From Gammaproteobacteria bacterium (GTDB taxonomy: Bacteria; Pseudomonadota; Gammaproteobacteria; Steroidobacterales; Steroidobacteraceae): a DNA stretch of 64,000 nucleotides. The DNA is taken from NCBI GenBank assembly GCA_021323735.1, contig JAJPKM010000058.1:1-64000 (forward strand). Direction: 5' to 3'. Both the position numbers and the translations under genes were made by a program. Positions 18,097 to 26,709 of the stretch are shown here, piece after piece (position 1 is the first letter of the stretch; every line of letters starts with the position of its first letter). Below the pieces are notes generated by a model, which searched no databases, was not told the DNA's origin, and worked only from the letters and a program-made list of their open reading frames with translations.

Positions 18097-18819
18097 ATGG
18101 ACGTCGCTAGTCACGATATCAGGAAGAACCACTTACTCGCCGCGCTGCCGAATTCCCTGCAGGCGCGCTTGCTGCCGCAATTGGAGTCCGTCGAAATGCC
18201 CCTCGGCGGAGTGCTGTATGAGTCCGGCGGCACGCTGAGTCACGTGTATTTTCCGACGACTTCCATCGTTTCGCTGCTGTATGTCATGGAGAACGGCGCG
18301 TCGGCCGAGATAGCGGTTGTCGGGAACGAGGGGATTGTGGGGATTTCATTGTTCATGGGAGGCGAGTCCACCCCCAGTCGCGCGGTGGTACAAAGTGCCG
18401 GCCAAGGTTTTCGGCTGAGAGCAGCGACCGTGAAAAATGAGTTCAAACAGGCCGGCGCCCTGCTACAACTGCTGCTGCGCTATACCCAAGCCCTAATCAC
18501 TCAGATGTCGCAAACAGCGGTGTGCAATCGCCACCACTCATTGGATCAACAATTATGTCGCTGGCTGCTGTTGAGCTTGGACCGGCTGCCCGGCGATGAA
18601 CTCTTGATGACACAGGAACTGATCGCCAACATGCTGGGCGTGCGTCGCGAAGGCGTCACCGAAGCAGCCATGAAACTGCAGAATGCAGGACTGATCCGGT
18701 ACACGCGTGGTCGCATCTCGGTGCTGGACCGCACCGGCCTCGAGAAGCGTACGTGCGAGTGTTATGCGGTCGTCAAGAAGGAATATGACCGACTGCTTCC
18801 CGAGAAACGTGCTGGTTAG
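18097..18819 (+). CDS. Crp/Fnr-family transcriptional regulator divergent from kaiC
   Basis: A 240-residue protein with the same architecture and nearly the same sequence as the regulator at 12974: beta-roll with LYESGGTLSHVYFPTTSIVSLLYVMENGASAEIAVVGNEGIVG and winged helix MTQELIANMLGVRREGVTEAAMKLQ. The ATG at 18097 gives MDVASHDIRKNHLLAALP, aligned with the paralogue's start; an 85-codon upstream open stretch is not family-like. The 296-base interval to kaiC is a plausible shared control region. Near 18018-18040 a TTGCTT...CATACT pair could be a promoter, but this is weak. The gene probably acts on this locus, by inference from position only. Confidence 0.87.
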   Translation: MDVASHDIRKNHLLAALPNSLQARLLPQLESVEMPLGGVLYESGGTLSHVYFPTTSIVSLLYVMENGASAEIAVVGNEGIVGISLFMGGESTPSRAVVQSAGQGFRLRAATVKNEFKQAGALLQLLLRYTQALITQMSQTAVCNRHHSLDQQLCRWLLLSLDRLPGDELLMTQELIANMLGVRREGVTEAAMKLQNAGLIRYTRGRISVLDRTGLEKRTCECYAVVKKEYDRLLPEKRAG

Positions 18820-18984
18820 CGGCGCCCACATCACATCTCTGTGTGTTGGATAACGTACAGACTCCTGCGCCCGGAGATCTACAATACCGTGAAAGCGTAG
18901 CAATCTCTTCGCCATACTCCTTGGCACCCTCGTCGGTACCGAGTTCGATCTAGATCGCAGCTACTCATTGACGGGAGCCAACGC

Positions 18985-20568
18985 ATGCCACGACCAAATG
19001 TCGCCACACCGATGCGCAATCAATCCATGGATCGTGATCGCCTTCTGGAAGTCAGTAGTGACCTACTTGGGATTCTCAACTCAGAGGGCTATTTCGAAGT
19101 CACCAATCCCGCTTGGGAGGTCGTCCTCGGCTGGACTTCAGAGGCAATTCTCAATACCTCCATTTTTGATTTGATTCATCCCCAGGACGCGAACAAGACC
19201 CGTACCAGCCTTCAAGAGGTGGTGGGAGCCGGTTCAGTGCTGCATTTCGAAAATCGCTATCGGCGAACCGACGGCGAATATCGCTGGCTGTCCTGGTCCG
19301 CGGTTCCGGAAGCGGGCAAGTTCTATTGCAGCGGGCGCGATATTACGCAAGAACGGGAGGCGCGAACCGAATTGGCGGTGGCGCTCGATGAGCAGCGACA
19401 GTCGCAGAAAATGAAAGCCGTCGGAGAACTCACCGGCGGCATTACTCATGATTTCAACAATCTGCTCATGGCAATCTCGGGGAGTCTTGAGCTGCTGAGC
19501 AATCGCTTCATGCAAGGTCGCTATGAGGAGGCAGAGCGCCACATTGTCACCGCGAAGAGCGCCACTCAAAGAGCCGCCGCACTCACTCAGCGACTACTAG
19601 CCTTTGCCCGGCGTCAGGCATTGGAGCCGAAGCCAACCGACATCAACCGCTTGGTCGCCGACATGGGGGAGTTGATTGACCGTACGGTCGGTCCGTCGAT
19701 AAAAGTGGAGGTAGTCGGCGCTGCGGATTTGTGGATCTCGGAAGTCGATTCGAATCAACTCGAAAACGCTCTCCTGAACCTGTGCATCAACGCTAGAGAT
19801 GCCATGCCAGATGGGGGCTCACTGATGATCGAAACGAATAACCAGTGGCTCGACGTACGCGTTGCTCGCGAGTGCGACGTACCAGCCGGACAATACGTGA
19901 CGCTGTCCGTCACGGACACGGGCGTCGGCATGACACCTGCGGTGATCGCGCGCGCTTTTGATCCGTTCTTTACGACCAAACTCTTGGGCCAGGGGACCGG
20001 CCTTGGACTTTCGATGACCTATGCTTTGGCTCGGCAATCGGGCGGCCAAGTCCGCATCTATTCGGAGGTCGGTCGCGGAACGACCGTGTGCCTGTATCTG
20101 CCCCGACATATCGGCGAGGCAGAGGTCGTTGAACTACCGCCTGAGGCGTCGCATATGGCCCGTGCATTGCACAGCGAAACCGTATTGGTCATCGACGACG
20201 AACCGCTCGTGCGAATGCTGCTCATGGACATGCTCAGGGAGCTAGGTTACGCGGCGATTGAAGCGGCAGACGGCTCAGCAGGCCTTACGGTACTGCGCTC
20301 CCCCGTGCACATCGACCTATTGATCACGGATATCGGACTACCCGGTGGCATGGATGGGGGACAGGTTGCGGAGGCGGCGCGCCAATTGCGCTCTGCCGTG
20401 AAGGTACTGTTCATTTCCGGATTTGCAGAAAAAGCCGCACTCCGCCATCGGCATATTCAGGCAGGAATGCCGGTACTGCCCAAACCCTTTGCCATGGAAG
20501 CCCTCGCGAGCCGTGTCAAGGATCTGCTCACTCAAGCCCCAACTCGACAGTGCGGTTTCCACGCGTGA
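18985..20568 (+). CDS. Hybrid sensor histidine kinase (PAS-HisKA-HATPase-REC)
   Basis: A 527-residue cytoplasmic kinase. The PAS domain is at about 17-125 (VSSDLLGILNSEGYFEVTNPAW to FYCSGRDITQERE). The dimerisation helix carries phospho-acceptor His155 in GGITHDFNNLL, typical of the HisKA family lacking a membrane domain. The ATPase domain has N-box Asn269 (LNLCINARDAM), DTGVGM at 311-316 and a GTGLGLS box. A C-terminal receiver (about 398-520) has acidic residues at 404-405, phospho-acceptor Asp449 in LLITDIGLPGG, and the conserved Lys in LPKPF. The start ATG has GGGAG 8 bases upstream. It follows the Crp/Fnr gene by 165 bases on the same strand. The partner regulator is not obvious; the NarL-type regulator at 23580 is one candidate. 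Confidence 0.93.
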   Translation: MPRPNVATPMRNQSMDRDRLLEVSSDLLGILNSEGYFEVTNPAWEVVLGWTSEAILNTSIFDLIHPQDANKTRTSLQEVVGAGSVLHFENRYRRTDGEYRWLSWSAVPEAGKFYCSGRDITQEREARTELAVALDEQRQSQKMKAVGELTGGITHDFNNLLMAISGSLELLSNRFMQGRYEEAERHIVTAKSATQRAAALTQRLLAFARRQALEPKPTDINRLVADMGELIDRTVGPSIKVEVVGAADLWISEVDSNQLENALLNLCINARDAMPDGGSLMIETNNQWLDVRVARECDVPAGQYVTLSVTDTGVGMTPAVIARAFDPFFTTKLLGQGTGLGLSMTYALARQSGGQVRIYSEVGRGTTVCLYLPRHIGEAEVVELPPEASHMARALHSETVLVIDDEPLVRMLLMDMLRELGYAAIEAADGSAGLTVLRSPVHIDLLITDIGLPGGMDGGQVAEAARQLRSAVKVLFISGFAEKAALRHRHIQAGMPVLPKPFAMEALASRVKDLLTQAPTRQCGFHA

Positions 20569-20590
20569 GAAGCTCCTGTCAGGCATTCGC

Positions 20591-22246
20591 ATGATGCGAC
20601 TCGCACCTTTCGCGGCGGTCAGTCGAGGCCACGGGCTTCTTCTCCCAGGATCCCGCAGACTCTTGGCCGCTATAATGATCGTCTCACTCGGCGCTTGCTC
20701 ATCAGTTCCGGCGAGATTCAACGATCCGAAGTCCTCGTCCGTCGCCTTGGCCGCCCCCGAAGACACGCGCTTAGGCGCACAGTTTGACGGTGCCGCGCGC
20801 CAGCAAGGCGGAAAATCCGCATTTCGAATTCTTTCCGTGGGAGTTGATGGGTTCCTCACCCGCGCGCAAATGATCGATGCGGCCGAGAAAACCCTCGATC
20901 TTCAGTATTTCATCTTTCGCGGCGACGAAACGGGCCGATTGCTCACCGGCGCCCTGATACGAGCGGCCGATCGTGGCGTACGAGTGCGGGTGCTGGTCGA
21001 CGATGGCGACACCGTCGCAGGTGATGAACAAATCATCGCATTGGATGCCCATCCGAACGTCCAGATTCGCATCTTCAATCCGTTCGTCTATCGAGGGCAT
21101 AACAATCTCCGTCGGACCCTCGAATTCTTGTTCAACTCCTCGCGGCTCGACTACCGAATGCACAATAAGATGCTCATCGCCGACAACGCTGTGGCGCTCA
21201 TTGGAGGCCGCAATGTCGGCAATCAATACTTTCAGATGGACCCGGAATCCCAGTTCGCCGATGACGATGTTTTCGCCGCCGGGCCGATCGCCATGCAACT
21301 GTCCGCGACCTTTGACGAATTCTGGAATAGTCGCTTCGCGGTGCCTGCCGCTGCGCTCAATCGCAGCCAACGCTCCGGCGGCGCACTCTCCGAACGGCGG
21401 CGACGCGCAGGTGAGCGCTCGGAGCGGCACTTGGAACCGCTCAAAACCGACGGGGTCGACTATGTGGCGCGATTGGCGACCGGCGAACCCTATGCCGGGA
21501 TAATCGCGGGCCGATTGCCGCTGGTGTGGGCACAAGCGCAAGTCATTAGCGACAGTCCAGACAAGAAGAATGTCGATCGAGGTGAATTGCCGGGCCGCCT
21601 GATGGCCGAGCAAGTGCTCAAGGCCGCCAGCGCGACACAATCCGAGTTGCTGATGGTTACGCCCTACTTAGTACCCGCGCCGGATGAATTGAAAGCGATT
21701 CAGGATCTGCGCGCGCACGCGGTCCGAATTGGCATCCTCACCAACTCGCTCGAATCGACCGCAGATTTGATAGCGCAATCTGGCTACGTGAAGTTCCGCA
21801 TCGGGCTACTCAAGAACGGCGTGGAACTCTACGAAATCCGCTCGCTGCTCGGCAGCACGCGAGGCAGCGGCGAAACTGCACTGGTGTCGCGCTATGGAAA
21901 CTATGGCCTGCATGCAAAATTATTGGTGTTTGATCGCAAACGACTCTTCGTCGGCTCCATGAACTTCGATCAGCGCTCAAAGCACCTCAATACCGAGATC
22001 GGTTTGCTCATAGACAGCCCGGAACTTGCGCAACAAACCGTAACGCGTTTTGAGCGCATGGTGCAACCGGATAACGTGTACGCGTTGGCGTGGCACGAGT
22101 CCACTGCCCGAGAGCCTGGGCATCTCGTGTGGGACACCCGCGAGGCCGGCAAGGCCGTTGAATATACGCAAGAACCGGCACGAAGTTGGTGGCAGCGGTT
22201 CGATCTAAGACTCCTGTCGTGGCTGCCGCTGGACCGCGAACTATGA
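20591..22246 (+). CDS. Phospholipase D-family lipoprotein (cardiolipin synthase-like)
   Basis: A 551-residue protein with two HKD motifs, H191-K193-D198 in HNKMLIADNAVALIGGRN and H441-K443-D448 in HAKLLVFDRKRLFVGSMNFD. It is therefore a catalytically complete PLD-superfamily enzyme. The N-terminus ends in a lipobox (SLGAC, Cys36), so it is probably a membrane-attached lipoprotein. This layout is that of the YmdC/ClsC-like group, which transfers phosphatidyl groups between lipids; the exact reaction is not proven. The start was placed at the ATG at 20591, where the signal sequence begins; the open frame extends back into the kinase gene. It overlaps the next gene by ATGA. Confidence 0.88.
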   Translation: MMRLAPFAAVSRGHGLLLPGSRRLLAAIMIVSLGACSSVPARFNDPKSSSVALAAPEDTRLGAQFDGAARQQGGKSAFRILSVGVDGFLTRAQMIDAAEKTLDLQYFIFRGDETGRLLTGALIRAADRGVRVRVLVDDGDTVAGDEQIIALDAHPNVQIRIFNPFVYRGHNNLRRTLEFLFNSSRLDYRMHNKMLIADNAVALIGGRNVGNQYFQMDPESQFADDDVFAAGPIAMQLSATFDEFWNSRFAVPAAALNRSQRSGGALSERRRRAGERSERHLEPLKTDGVDYVARLATGEPYAGIIAGRLPLVWAQAQVISDSPDKKNVDRGELPGRLMAEQVLKAASATQSELLMVTPYLVPAPDELKAIQDLRAHAVRIGILTNSLESTADLIAQSGYVKFRIGLLKNGVELYEIRSLLGSTRGSGETALVSRYGNYGLHAKLLVFDRKRLFVGSMNFDQRSKHLNTEIGLLIDSPELAQQTVTRFERMVQPDNVYALAWHESTAREPGHLVWDTREAGKAVEYTQEPARSWWQRFDLRLLSWLPLDREL

Positions 22247-22611
22247 ATCCTATCAAGATGCCCTTGCTTGCCCTGATCATTGCGCTGAACCTGCTTCCAG
22301 CCGCGCGCGCGGCGCCGCCTGCGGCCGTAGCGATCGAGATAGAATATCTACTCGGATTTATCGCACAATCCGACTGTCAGTTCTTCCGCAACGGCACTTG
22401 GTATGATGCGCAAAGGGCGCAGGCGCATTTGCGCGCAAAGTACGATGTGCTGGCCGCCAACAACCAGATAAAAACAGCAGAAGATTTCATTGAGAAAGCT
22501 GCCAGCTACAGCAGATTTAGCGGGCTCCCTTATCAAATTAGGTGCGGTACCGGGGCGGCGATGTCAACCAACCAATGGTTCAGCGACGCCCTCGCGCACT
22601 ATCGCAAATAG
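22243..22611 (+). CDS. Periplasmic DUF5329 family protein
   Basis: A 122-residue protein with a signal peptide (MNPIKMPLLALIIALNLLPA..., cut near ARA-APP). The mature part has the DUF5329 pattern: EIEYLLGFIAQSDCQFFRNGTWYDAQRAQAHLRAKY, then AEDFIEKAASYSRFSGLPYQIRCG with two conserved Cys, and a C-terminal W...L..YR. Its function is unknown. The ATG overlaps the PLD-family stop, so it is translationally coupled to that lipoprotein; this pairing suggests an envelope lipid role. Confidence 0.85.
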   Translation: MNPIKMPLLALIIALNLLPAARAAPPAAVAIEIEYLLGFIAQSDCQFFRNGTWYDAQRAQAHLRAKYDVLAANNQIKTAEDFIEKAASYSRFSGLPYQIRCGTGAAMSTNQWFSDALAHYRK

Positions 22612-22619
22612 CACAGGCG

Positions 22620-22654
22620 CCTTGCGCACCGCACATGTCGCACCGTGCGCAAGG
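22620..22654. terminator. Bidirectional terminator hairpin between convergent genes
   Basis: A perfect 10-bp stem, CCTTGCGCAC/GTGCGCAAGG, with a 15-base loop lies between the ends of the DUF5329 gene (plus) and the BON gene (minus). There is no strong T tract on either side, so termination may be partial or factor-aided. Confidence 0.6.
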
Positions 22655-22674
22655 ACCTGCCCATTCAATTTACC

Positions 22675-23007
22675 TCAATCGTCGACTCTAACCGTGAGTT
22701 CGTTATGGACCGACTTCACGTGTTCCGTCTTGCGCGCCAGGGATACGGCTTGTTCGATAGCCTCTTGGCTCCTCGCAGTACCGGTTAGCCACACGACACC
22801 ATTCTTATCGGTATCGACATGAATGCGGCCCAGACTGGTCAGATGGTCGGCCGCGAGCTTGGTTTTGATTTTTGTCGTAATCGCCGAATCCTTCACGAAT
22901 ACCGCGGCGCTTGTCCCGACCGCCTTCGCATCGTCGCCTGCGACGGCCGCCGCCGAGCCGAGCAATGCGCCGAAAACGACGCAGGTCATTGCCAATTGTG
23001 TCTTCAT
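22675..23007 (-). CDS. BON-domain periplasmic protein (OsmY-like)
   Basis: A 110-residue protein with signal peptide (MKTQLAMTCVVFGALLGSAA, cut near VAG-DDA) followed by a single BON domain (about 38-108): KDSAITTKIKTKLAADHLTSLGRIHVDTDKNGVVWLTGTARSQEAIEQAVSLARKTEHVKSVHN. BON domains bind phospholipid membranes and are typical of osmotic-shock proteins; OsmY has two, this has one. The start has a GGAG ribosome binding site 6 bases upstream. It is transcribed toward the DUF5329 gene. The 272 bases upstream, shared with the divergent GlsB-type gene, contain no gene that I can see. Confidence 0.88.
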   Translation of the reverse strand: MKTQLAMTCVVFGALLGSAAAVAGDDAKAVGTSAAVFVKDSAITTKIKTKLAADHLTSLGRIHVDTDKNGVVWLTGTARSQEAIEQAVSLARKTEHVKSVHNELTVRVDD

Positions 23008-23279
23008 AATAACTCCATGAGTAGATAGCCCCGCAGTGTCTCACGCGCTGGGATTGTAGGCTGTGCGCTAACGTACATAGGGACCTGTCGACCGCAAGTT
23101 AATTCCACGACGATGCTGTGGTGAATCATTTATGCTTCACACACGCCCCTTGCGGCTCGCACCGACAGTCGATGGCATCTTTGTCCGACGCCGCGACCGT
23201 GCCTTTGGATGGTCTTACGCCCATTCAGGCGCGCATACTGTAGAACTCGAACCGAGCCGAGCTACAACTGGAGAAATTT

Positions 23280-23540
23280 ATGTCATTCATTGCGTGGATC
23301 GTATTGGGGCTGATTGCCGGTTTCGTCGCGAGCAAAATCGTGAATAAATCCGGTGAAGGCGTGTTACTTGACACCATTTTGGGCATCGTCGGCGCCGTTC
23401 TCGGCGGCTTTCTCTTTCAAACCTTCGGCATGGCGGGAGTTACAGGCCTGAATATCTACAGCATCCTAGTGGCGATCGTCGGTGCGGTCGTCTTTCTCGT
23501 GCTCTATCACGCTTTGTTTCGCCGTGGTACGCGCATTTAA
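23280..23540 (+). CDS. GlsB/YeaQ/YmgE-family stress membrane protein
   Basis: An 86-residue inner-membrane protein with three hydrophobic segments: MSFIAWIVLGLIAGFVASKI, ILGIVGAVLGGFLFQTFG and IYSILVAIVGAVVFLVLYHALF. The WIVLGLIAG...K and GIVGA.LGG repeats define the transglycosylase-associated/GlsB family. Members are induced by osmotic or general stress; the molecular role is unknown. GGAGA precedes the ATG by 7 bases. It diverges from the BON gene, another envelope-stress type. Confidence 0.92.
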   Translation: MSFIAWIVLGLIAGFVASKIVNKSGEGVLLDTILGIVGAVLGGFLFQTFGMAGVTGLNIYSILVAIVGAVVFLVLYHALFRRGTRI

Positions 23541-23579
23541 GCTCCGGCCCATCTTTCTTCGGCTACACGATTGTCGTGC

Positions 23580-24320
23580 ATGCACCGTTCAAATCATCCT
23601 TATGCCGAACTCGTGGAGCAAGCGCATATCGGCTACCTACGTCACAAAGCTGGATTTGTGAGCCCCAAACACTCTGGTTCGTGCCTGCGAATTCTTGTAG
23701 TAGACGACCACGGTATCGTGCGTGAGGGGTTGGCTGCTCTTCTGGAAAGCGACGATGGCATCAGAGTCGTAGGATTTGCTGCAACTGGTGAGGAGGCCAT
23801 TCTGGCAGCACAGCGCCTCAGTCCGGACGTTATCATCATGGATTTGGTACTACCCGACCTCAATGGGATAGAAGCCACCAAGCGTATTCTTCGCTATCTT
23901 CCCGACACCCACATACTGGCGCTCTCGGCTTGCCACACGCCGGATCATGTCGGTCGCGCGTTGCGCGCCGGTGCCATAGGATATGTCTTGAAGTCTGCGG
24001 TGGGCGCCGAGCTGCTCAGCGCGGTCAAAGCTGTGAGCGCGGGTAATCAATACCTCAGCGCCGCAGTCAGCGCTGCCGGGGGCGCTCCTGCGGCGCGGGT
24101 ACCAGTTCCCGACAGCCCCTTTGAAACATTGAGCAGCCGTGAAAACGAGGTTTTGCGGTACATCGTTGCCGGATCCACCAGCGCTGAGATTGCGCAGTTC
24201 TTGTCTCTGTCGCGCAAAACTGTCGACACCTATCGCAGCCGGATAATGGTGAAACTGGGCGTCCCCAATCGTTCGGCCCTGATCCATCTGGCATTGAAAT
24301 ACGATCTGCCAGTCGTGTGA
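23580..24320 (+). CDS. NarL/FixJ-type response regulator with LuxR helix-turn-helix
   Basis: A receiver domain (LRILVVDDHGIVREGLAALL, phospho-acceptor Asp in VIIMDLVLPDLNGIE, Lys in GYVLKSAV) is followed by a GerE/LuxR DNA-binding domain (LSSRENEVLRYIVAGSTSAEIAQFLSLSRKTVDTYRSRIMVKLG). About 246 residues, with an unusual N-terminal lead of some 36 residues before the receiver. The start is uncertain: the ATG at 23580 is chosen, TTG at 23571 is possible, and GTG at 23658 (with GGA upstream) would remove most of the lead. No cognate kinase is adjacent; the hybrid kinase 3 kb upstream could be its partner. Confidence 0.88.
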   Translation: MHRSNHPYAELVEQAHIGYLRHKAGFVSPKHSGSCLRILVVDDHGIVREGLAALLESDDGIRVVGFAATGEEAILAAQRLSPDVIIMDLVLPDLNGIEATKRILRYLPDTHILALSACHTPDHVGRALRAGAIGYVLKSAVGAELLSAVKAVSAGNQYLSAAVSAAGGAPAARVPVPDSPFETLSSRENEVLRYIVAGSTSAEIAQFLSLSRKTVDTYRSRIMVKLGVPNRSALIHLALKYDLPVV

Positions 24321-24459
24321 CGTACCCGACAGTTACTCATCTCGCAGATCTGTTTGATTTTTCACGAATTGTCGTGTTTTTCCTGACATCCAAGCGCATC
24401 GCGACATCGTTAAGGTACTTCTAGCCAAGCATTCCTCAAGAAAGGACAAGGAGCACGCA

Positions 24460-26409
24460 ATGGAAGAGCCCTTGAGGGTCCTGGTGGTCGAACACCGGCA
24501 TGCAGATCAAAAGATCGCAAAGCAGTTACTCACCGACTACAACCTCGATTTCAGCTGGGGAAGCGTCGCCTCAATGCGTGAGTTGCGCTCCGTCTCCCGG
24601 GACTTTGACCCGAACATTGTACTATGTACCGACGACATGTCGGTCACCGCCGGTCACGCGCTGCTTGGCGCGATGAGGCTGCTCTGCCCGAGGGCGCCGG
24701 TCATTCTCGTATCGACCGTGCGCGACATGACTGTGCCTAACACCGGAGATAGAACAGAGCTTTTTCTCAAAAGCGTACGGCAATCGTCCGATCATTGGAT
24801 GCCCGTCCCGGTTGCAGGCTCGACGCCGTCGCGATATCGGCGAGACCCCTCGCCGCGCTGGCGCTTTTCTTCGCTCTTGGAATCGAGCTCCGCGCCGATC
24901 GTGGTTAGCAATGCCGATGGCTGGCTCTCGCTTGCGAATAGCAGTGCGTGCCGCAAACTCAATCGTGCCGGCGAATGCTCGCTCGGTACGCTCTTAGGCG
25001 CACCATCTTCTCAATGCTTGCATGCCCTCCATTGGCTCGACGCCTTACGCGATTCGGATCAAGGTTCCCCGGCACGCAGCACCCGCCCGTACGTGGGATC
25101 CCACCATCTCGTTTACTTCGACGATCGCACGGGCACTCCCACTCCGGTCCACATCAGCGATCTCATCAGCCGTATGAGCACTCACGCACATGCTCGACAT
25201 TCCGCGCTCGCTTTGGTCGCCGTGAACGCGCACCATACCGGAATTCCCATGGCCGAATCGGTTGATGCATTAGGCCAAGGTGCCGCAAGGTCGATTCACT
25301 CTGATTTGCTTTCCGCCGCGACCCGGTATGGTTCGATCGCACCAATATCGGCGGATGACTTCTTACTGCTGTTACCGGAATTGTGCGGCCCGGCGGACGC
25401 GGCCGTAGTCGTCCAAGGTGTACTCGACTCGATCGAGCAGATTCGTCAGGTCGGGCCCGACCATCGCACTCCAGCGATCGAATCGATCAAATCGATCGCG
25501 CCCCCTGGCGCAAGCGGAGCTGAGAAATCCCCGAATCTGCACCCACTTCGATCGCATCCGGTCCAGCGCCGGGCCAAGATGGCCATACAGCTCGATCTGG
25601 AACTTTGCAATGCGCTAAGACGCAACGCGTTGAGCGTGCAATATCAGCCGCAGTACGACTTGCGGACCGGCCGAGGCTGCGGTGTCGAGGCGCTGGCGCG
25701 TTGGGTTCTATCGACCGGTGAGATCATTCCTCCATCGGTCTTTATACCGGTCGCAGAGCGCGCCGGTATGATTCACGATCTGGGCGCATGGGTGCTCCAA
25801 TCCGCTTGCGAAGCGGCCGTTGCTTGGTGCGGCCGGCCCAATCTGGCTGCCACACTGTCGGTCAACGTATCGGCGCTGCAAATAGACAAGAACTTCTGCA
25901 CCTTGATTGGAAGGACTCTCAAGCAATTTGGTTTTCCCGCCAAACAGCTGGAACTGGAAATCACCGAAAGTGCGCTCATCGCAAATACCGAACGCACAAT
26001 CGCGTACATGAACGAATGGAAACGGCTTGGCGTGCGAATTGCGGTGGATGATTTCGGTACCGGGTACTCGAGCTTGAATTACCTTGCCCGGTTACCTGTG
26101 GATCGCCTGAAACTGGATCAGTCGCTTGTTCATATGATGACGCTAAGCCCGAAAGGCGCTGCCGTAATGAGGTCGATCGTTTCACTGGGCGCCGAGCTTG
26201 GAATCGACGTCATCGCGGAGGGAGTAGAGACCGAACAGCAGTTCCAAATGTTGACGGATCTGGGATGCCCCAAGGCACAGGGGCACCTTCTAGGTCGCCC
26301 CATGTCGGCTGATAAGGTACTGGTGGCACTTAGGAAATCGTGGGGAAACCGGCCGGCACGGGAACCCCGACCGACACGATCTGCCATTGGGGAATGCCGT
26401 ACACACTGA
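24460..26409 (+). CDS. EAL-domain cyclic-di-GMP phosphodiesterase with degenerate N-terminal domains
   Basis: A 649-residue cytoplasmic protein. The N-terminus (about 1-115) resembles a receiver, starting LRVLVVEHRHADQKIAKQLL, but lacks the acidic pair and the phospho-acceptor. The middle contains a PAS-like stretch and a vestigial GGDEF-like segment (ISADDFLLLLPEL). The C-terminal EAL domain looks intact: GVEALARW, NVSALQ, LEITESALI, VDDFGTGYSSLNYL, DRLKLDQSLV, IAEGVETEQQ and AQGHLLGRP carry the metal- and substrate-binding residues. It should therefore hydrolyse c-di-GMP. The ATG follows AAGGACAAGGAGCACGCA, a strong ribosome binding site. It converges on the GGDEF/EAL gene at 26561. Confidence 0.9.
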   Translation: MEEPLRVLVVEHRHADQKIAKQLLTDYNLDFSWGSVASMRELRSVSRDFDPNIVLCTDDMSVTAGHALLGAMRLLCPRAPVILVSTVRDMTVPNTGDRTELFLKSVRQSSDHWMPVPVAGSTPSRYRRDPSPRWRFSSLLESSSAPIVVSNADGWLSLANSSACRKLNRAGECSLGTLLGAPSSQCLHALHWLDALRDSDQGSPARSTRPYVGSHHLVYFDDRTGTPTPVHISDLISRMSTHAHARHSALALVAVNAHHTGIPMAESVDALGQGAARSIHSDLLSAATRYGSIAPISADDFLLLLPELCGPADAAVVVQGVLDSIEQIRQVGPDHRTPAIESIKSIAPPGASGAEKSPNLHPLRSHPVQRRAKMAIQLDLELCNALRRNALSVQYQPQYDLRTGRGCGVEALARWVLSTGEIIPPSVFIPVAERAGMIHDLGAWVLQSACEAAVAWCGRPNLAATLSVNVSALQIDKNFCTLIGRTLKQFGFPAKQLELEITESALIANTERTIAYMNEWKRLGVRIAVDDFGTGYSSLNYLARLPVDRLKLDQSLVHMMTLSPKGAAVMRSIVSLGAELGIDVIAEGVETEQQFQMLTDLGCPKAQGHLLGRPMSADKVLVALRKSWGNRPAREPRPTRSAIGECRTH

Positions 26410-26467
26410 GGGCCCCTCACACCTGTGGCTCCTCGATGGAATCTGCGGCCAACCTGATCGTGGGCGA

Positions 26468-26709
26468 GCCGTCGACCTCCAACGGACGAATCTTCACGGT
26501 TGGCAACGTCTCCTGCGCGAGCTGATCAGACGGTTCATCGAGCCGTATCCTGATGGTGGGCTAGCCGTCCACCTCCAATGGACGAATCTTCACGGTTGGC
26601 GACGTCTCCTGCGCGAGCTGATCAGACGGTTCATCGAACCGAATGCTGATGGTGGGTGAGCCGTCCACCTCCAATGGACGAATCTTCACGGTTGGCGACG
26701 TCTCCTGCC
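26468..26709. repeat. 96-bp tandem repeat, about 2.5 copies, spanning the 3' end of the GGDEF/EAL gene
   Basis: Near-identical units start at 26468, 26564 and 26660; the last is partial and ends at 26709. On the minus strand the unit encodes QETSPTVKIRPLEVDG followed by SPTISIRFDEPSDQLA (32 residues). The GGDEF/EAL stop codon lies at the junction of the second and first units. There the sequence is TAG where the equivalent codon elsewhere is TCA or TCG, so the leftmost unit is now untranslated. Confidence 0.92.

Noticed and set aside
26387-26659. A 90-codon plus-strand frame made of the 96-bp repeats
   Set aside because: It is the antisense reading of the repeat that codes the C-terminal tail of the GGDEF/EAL protein.
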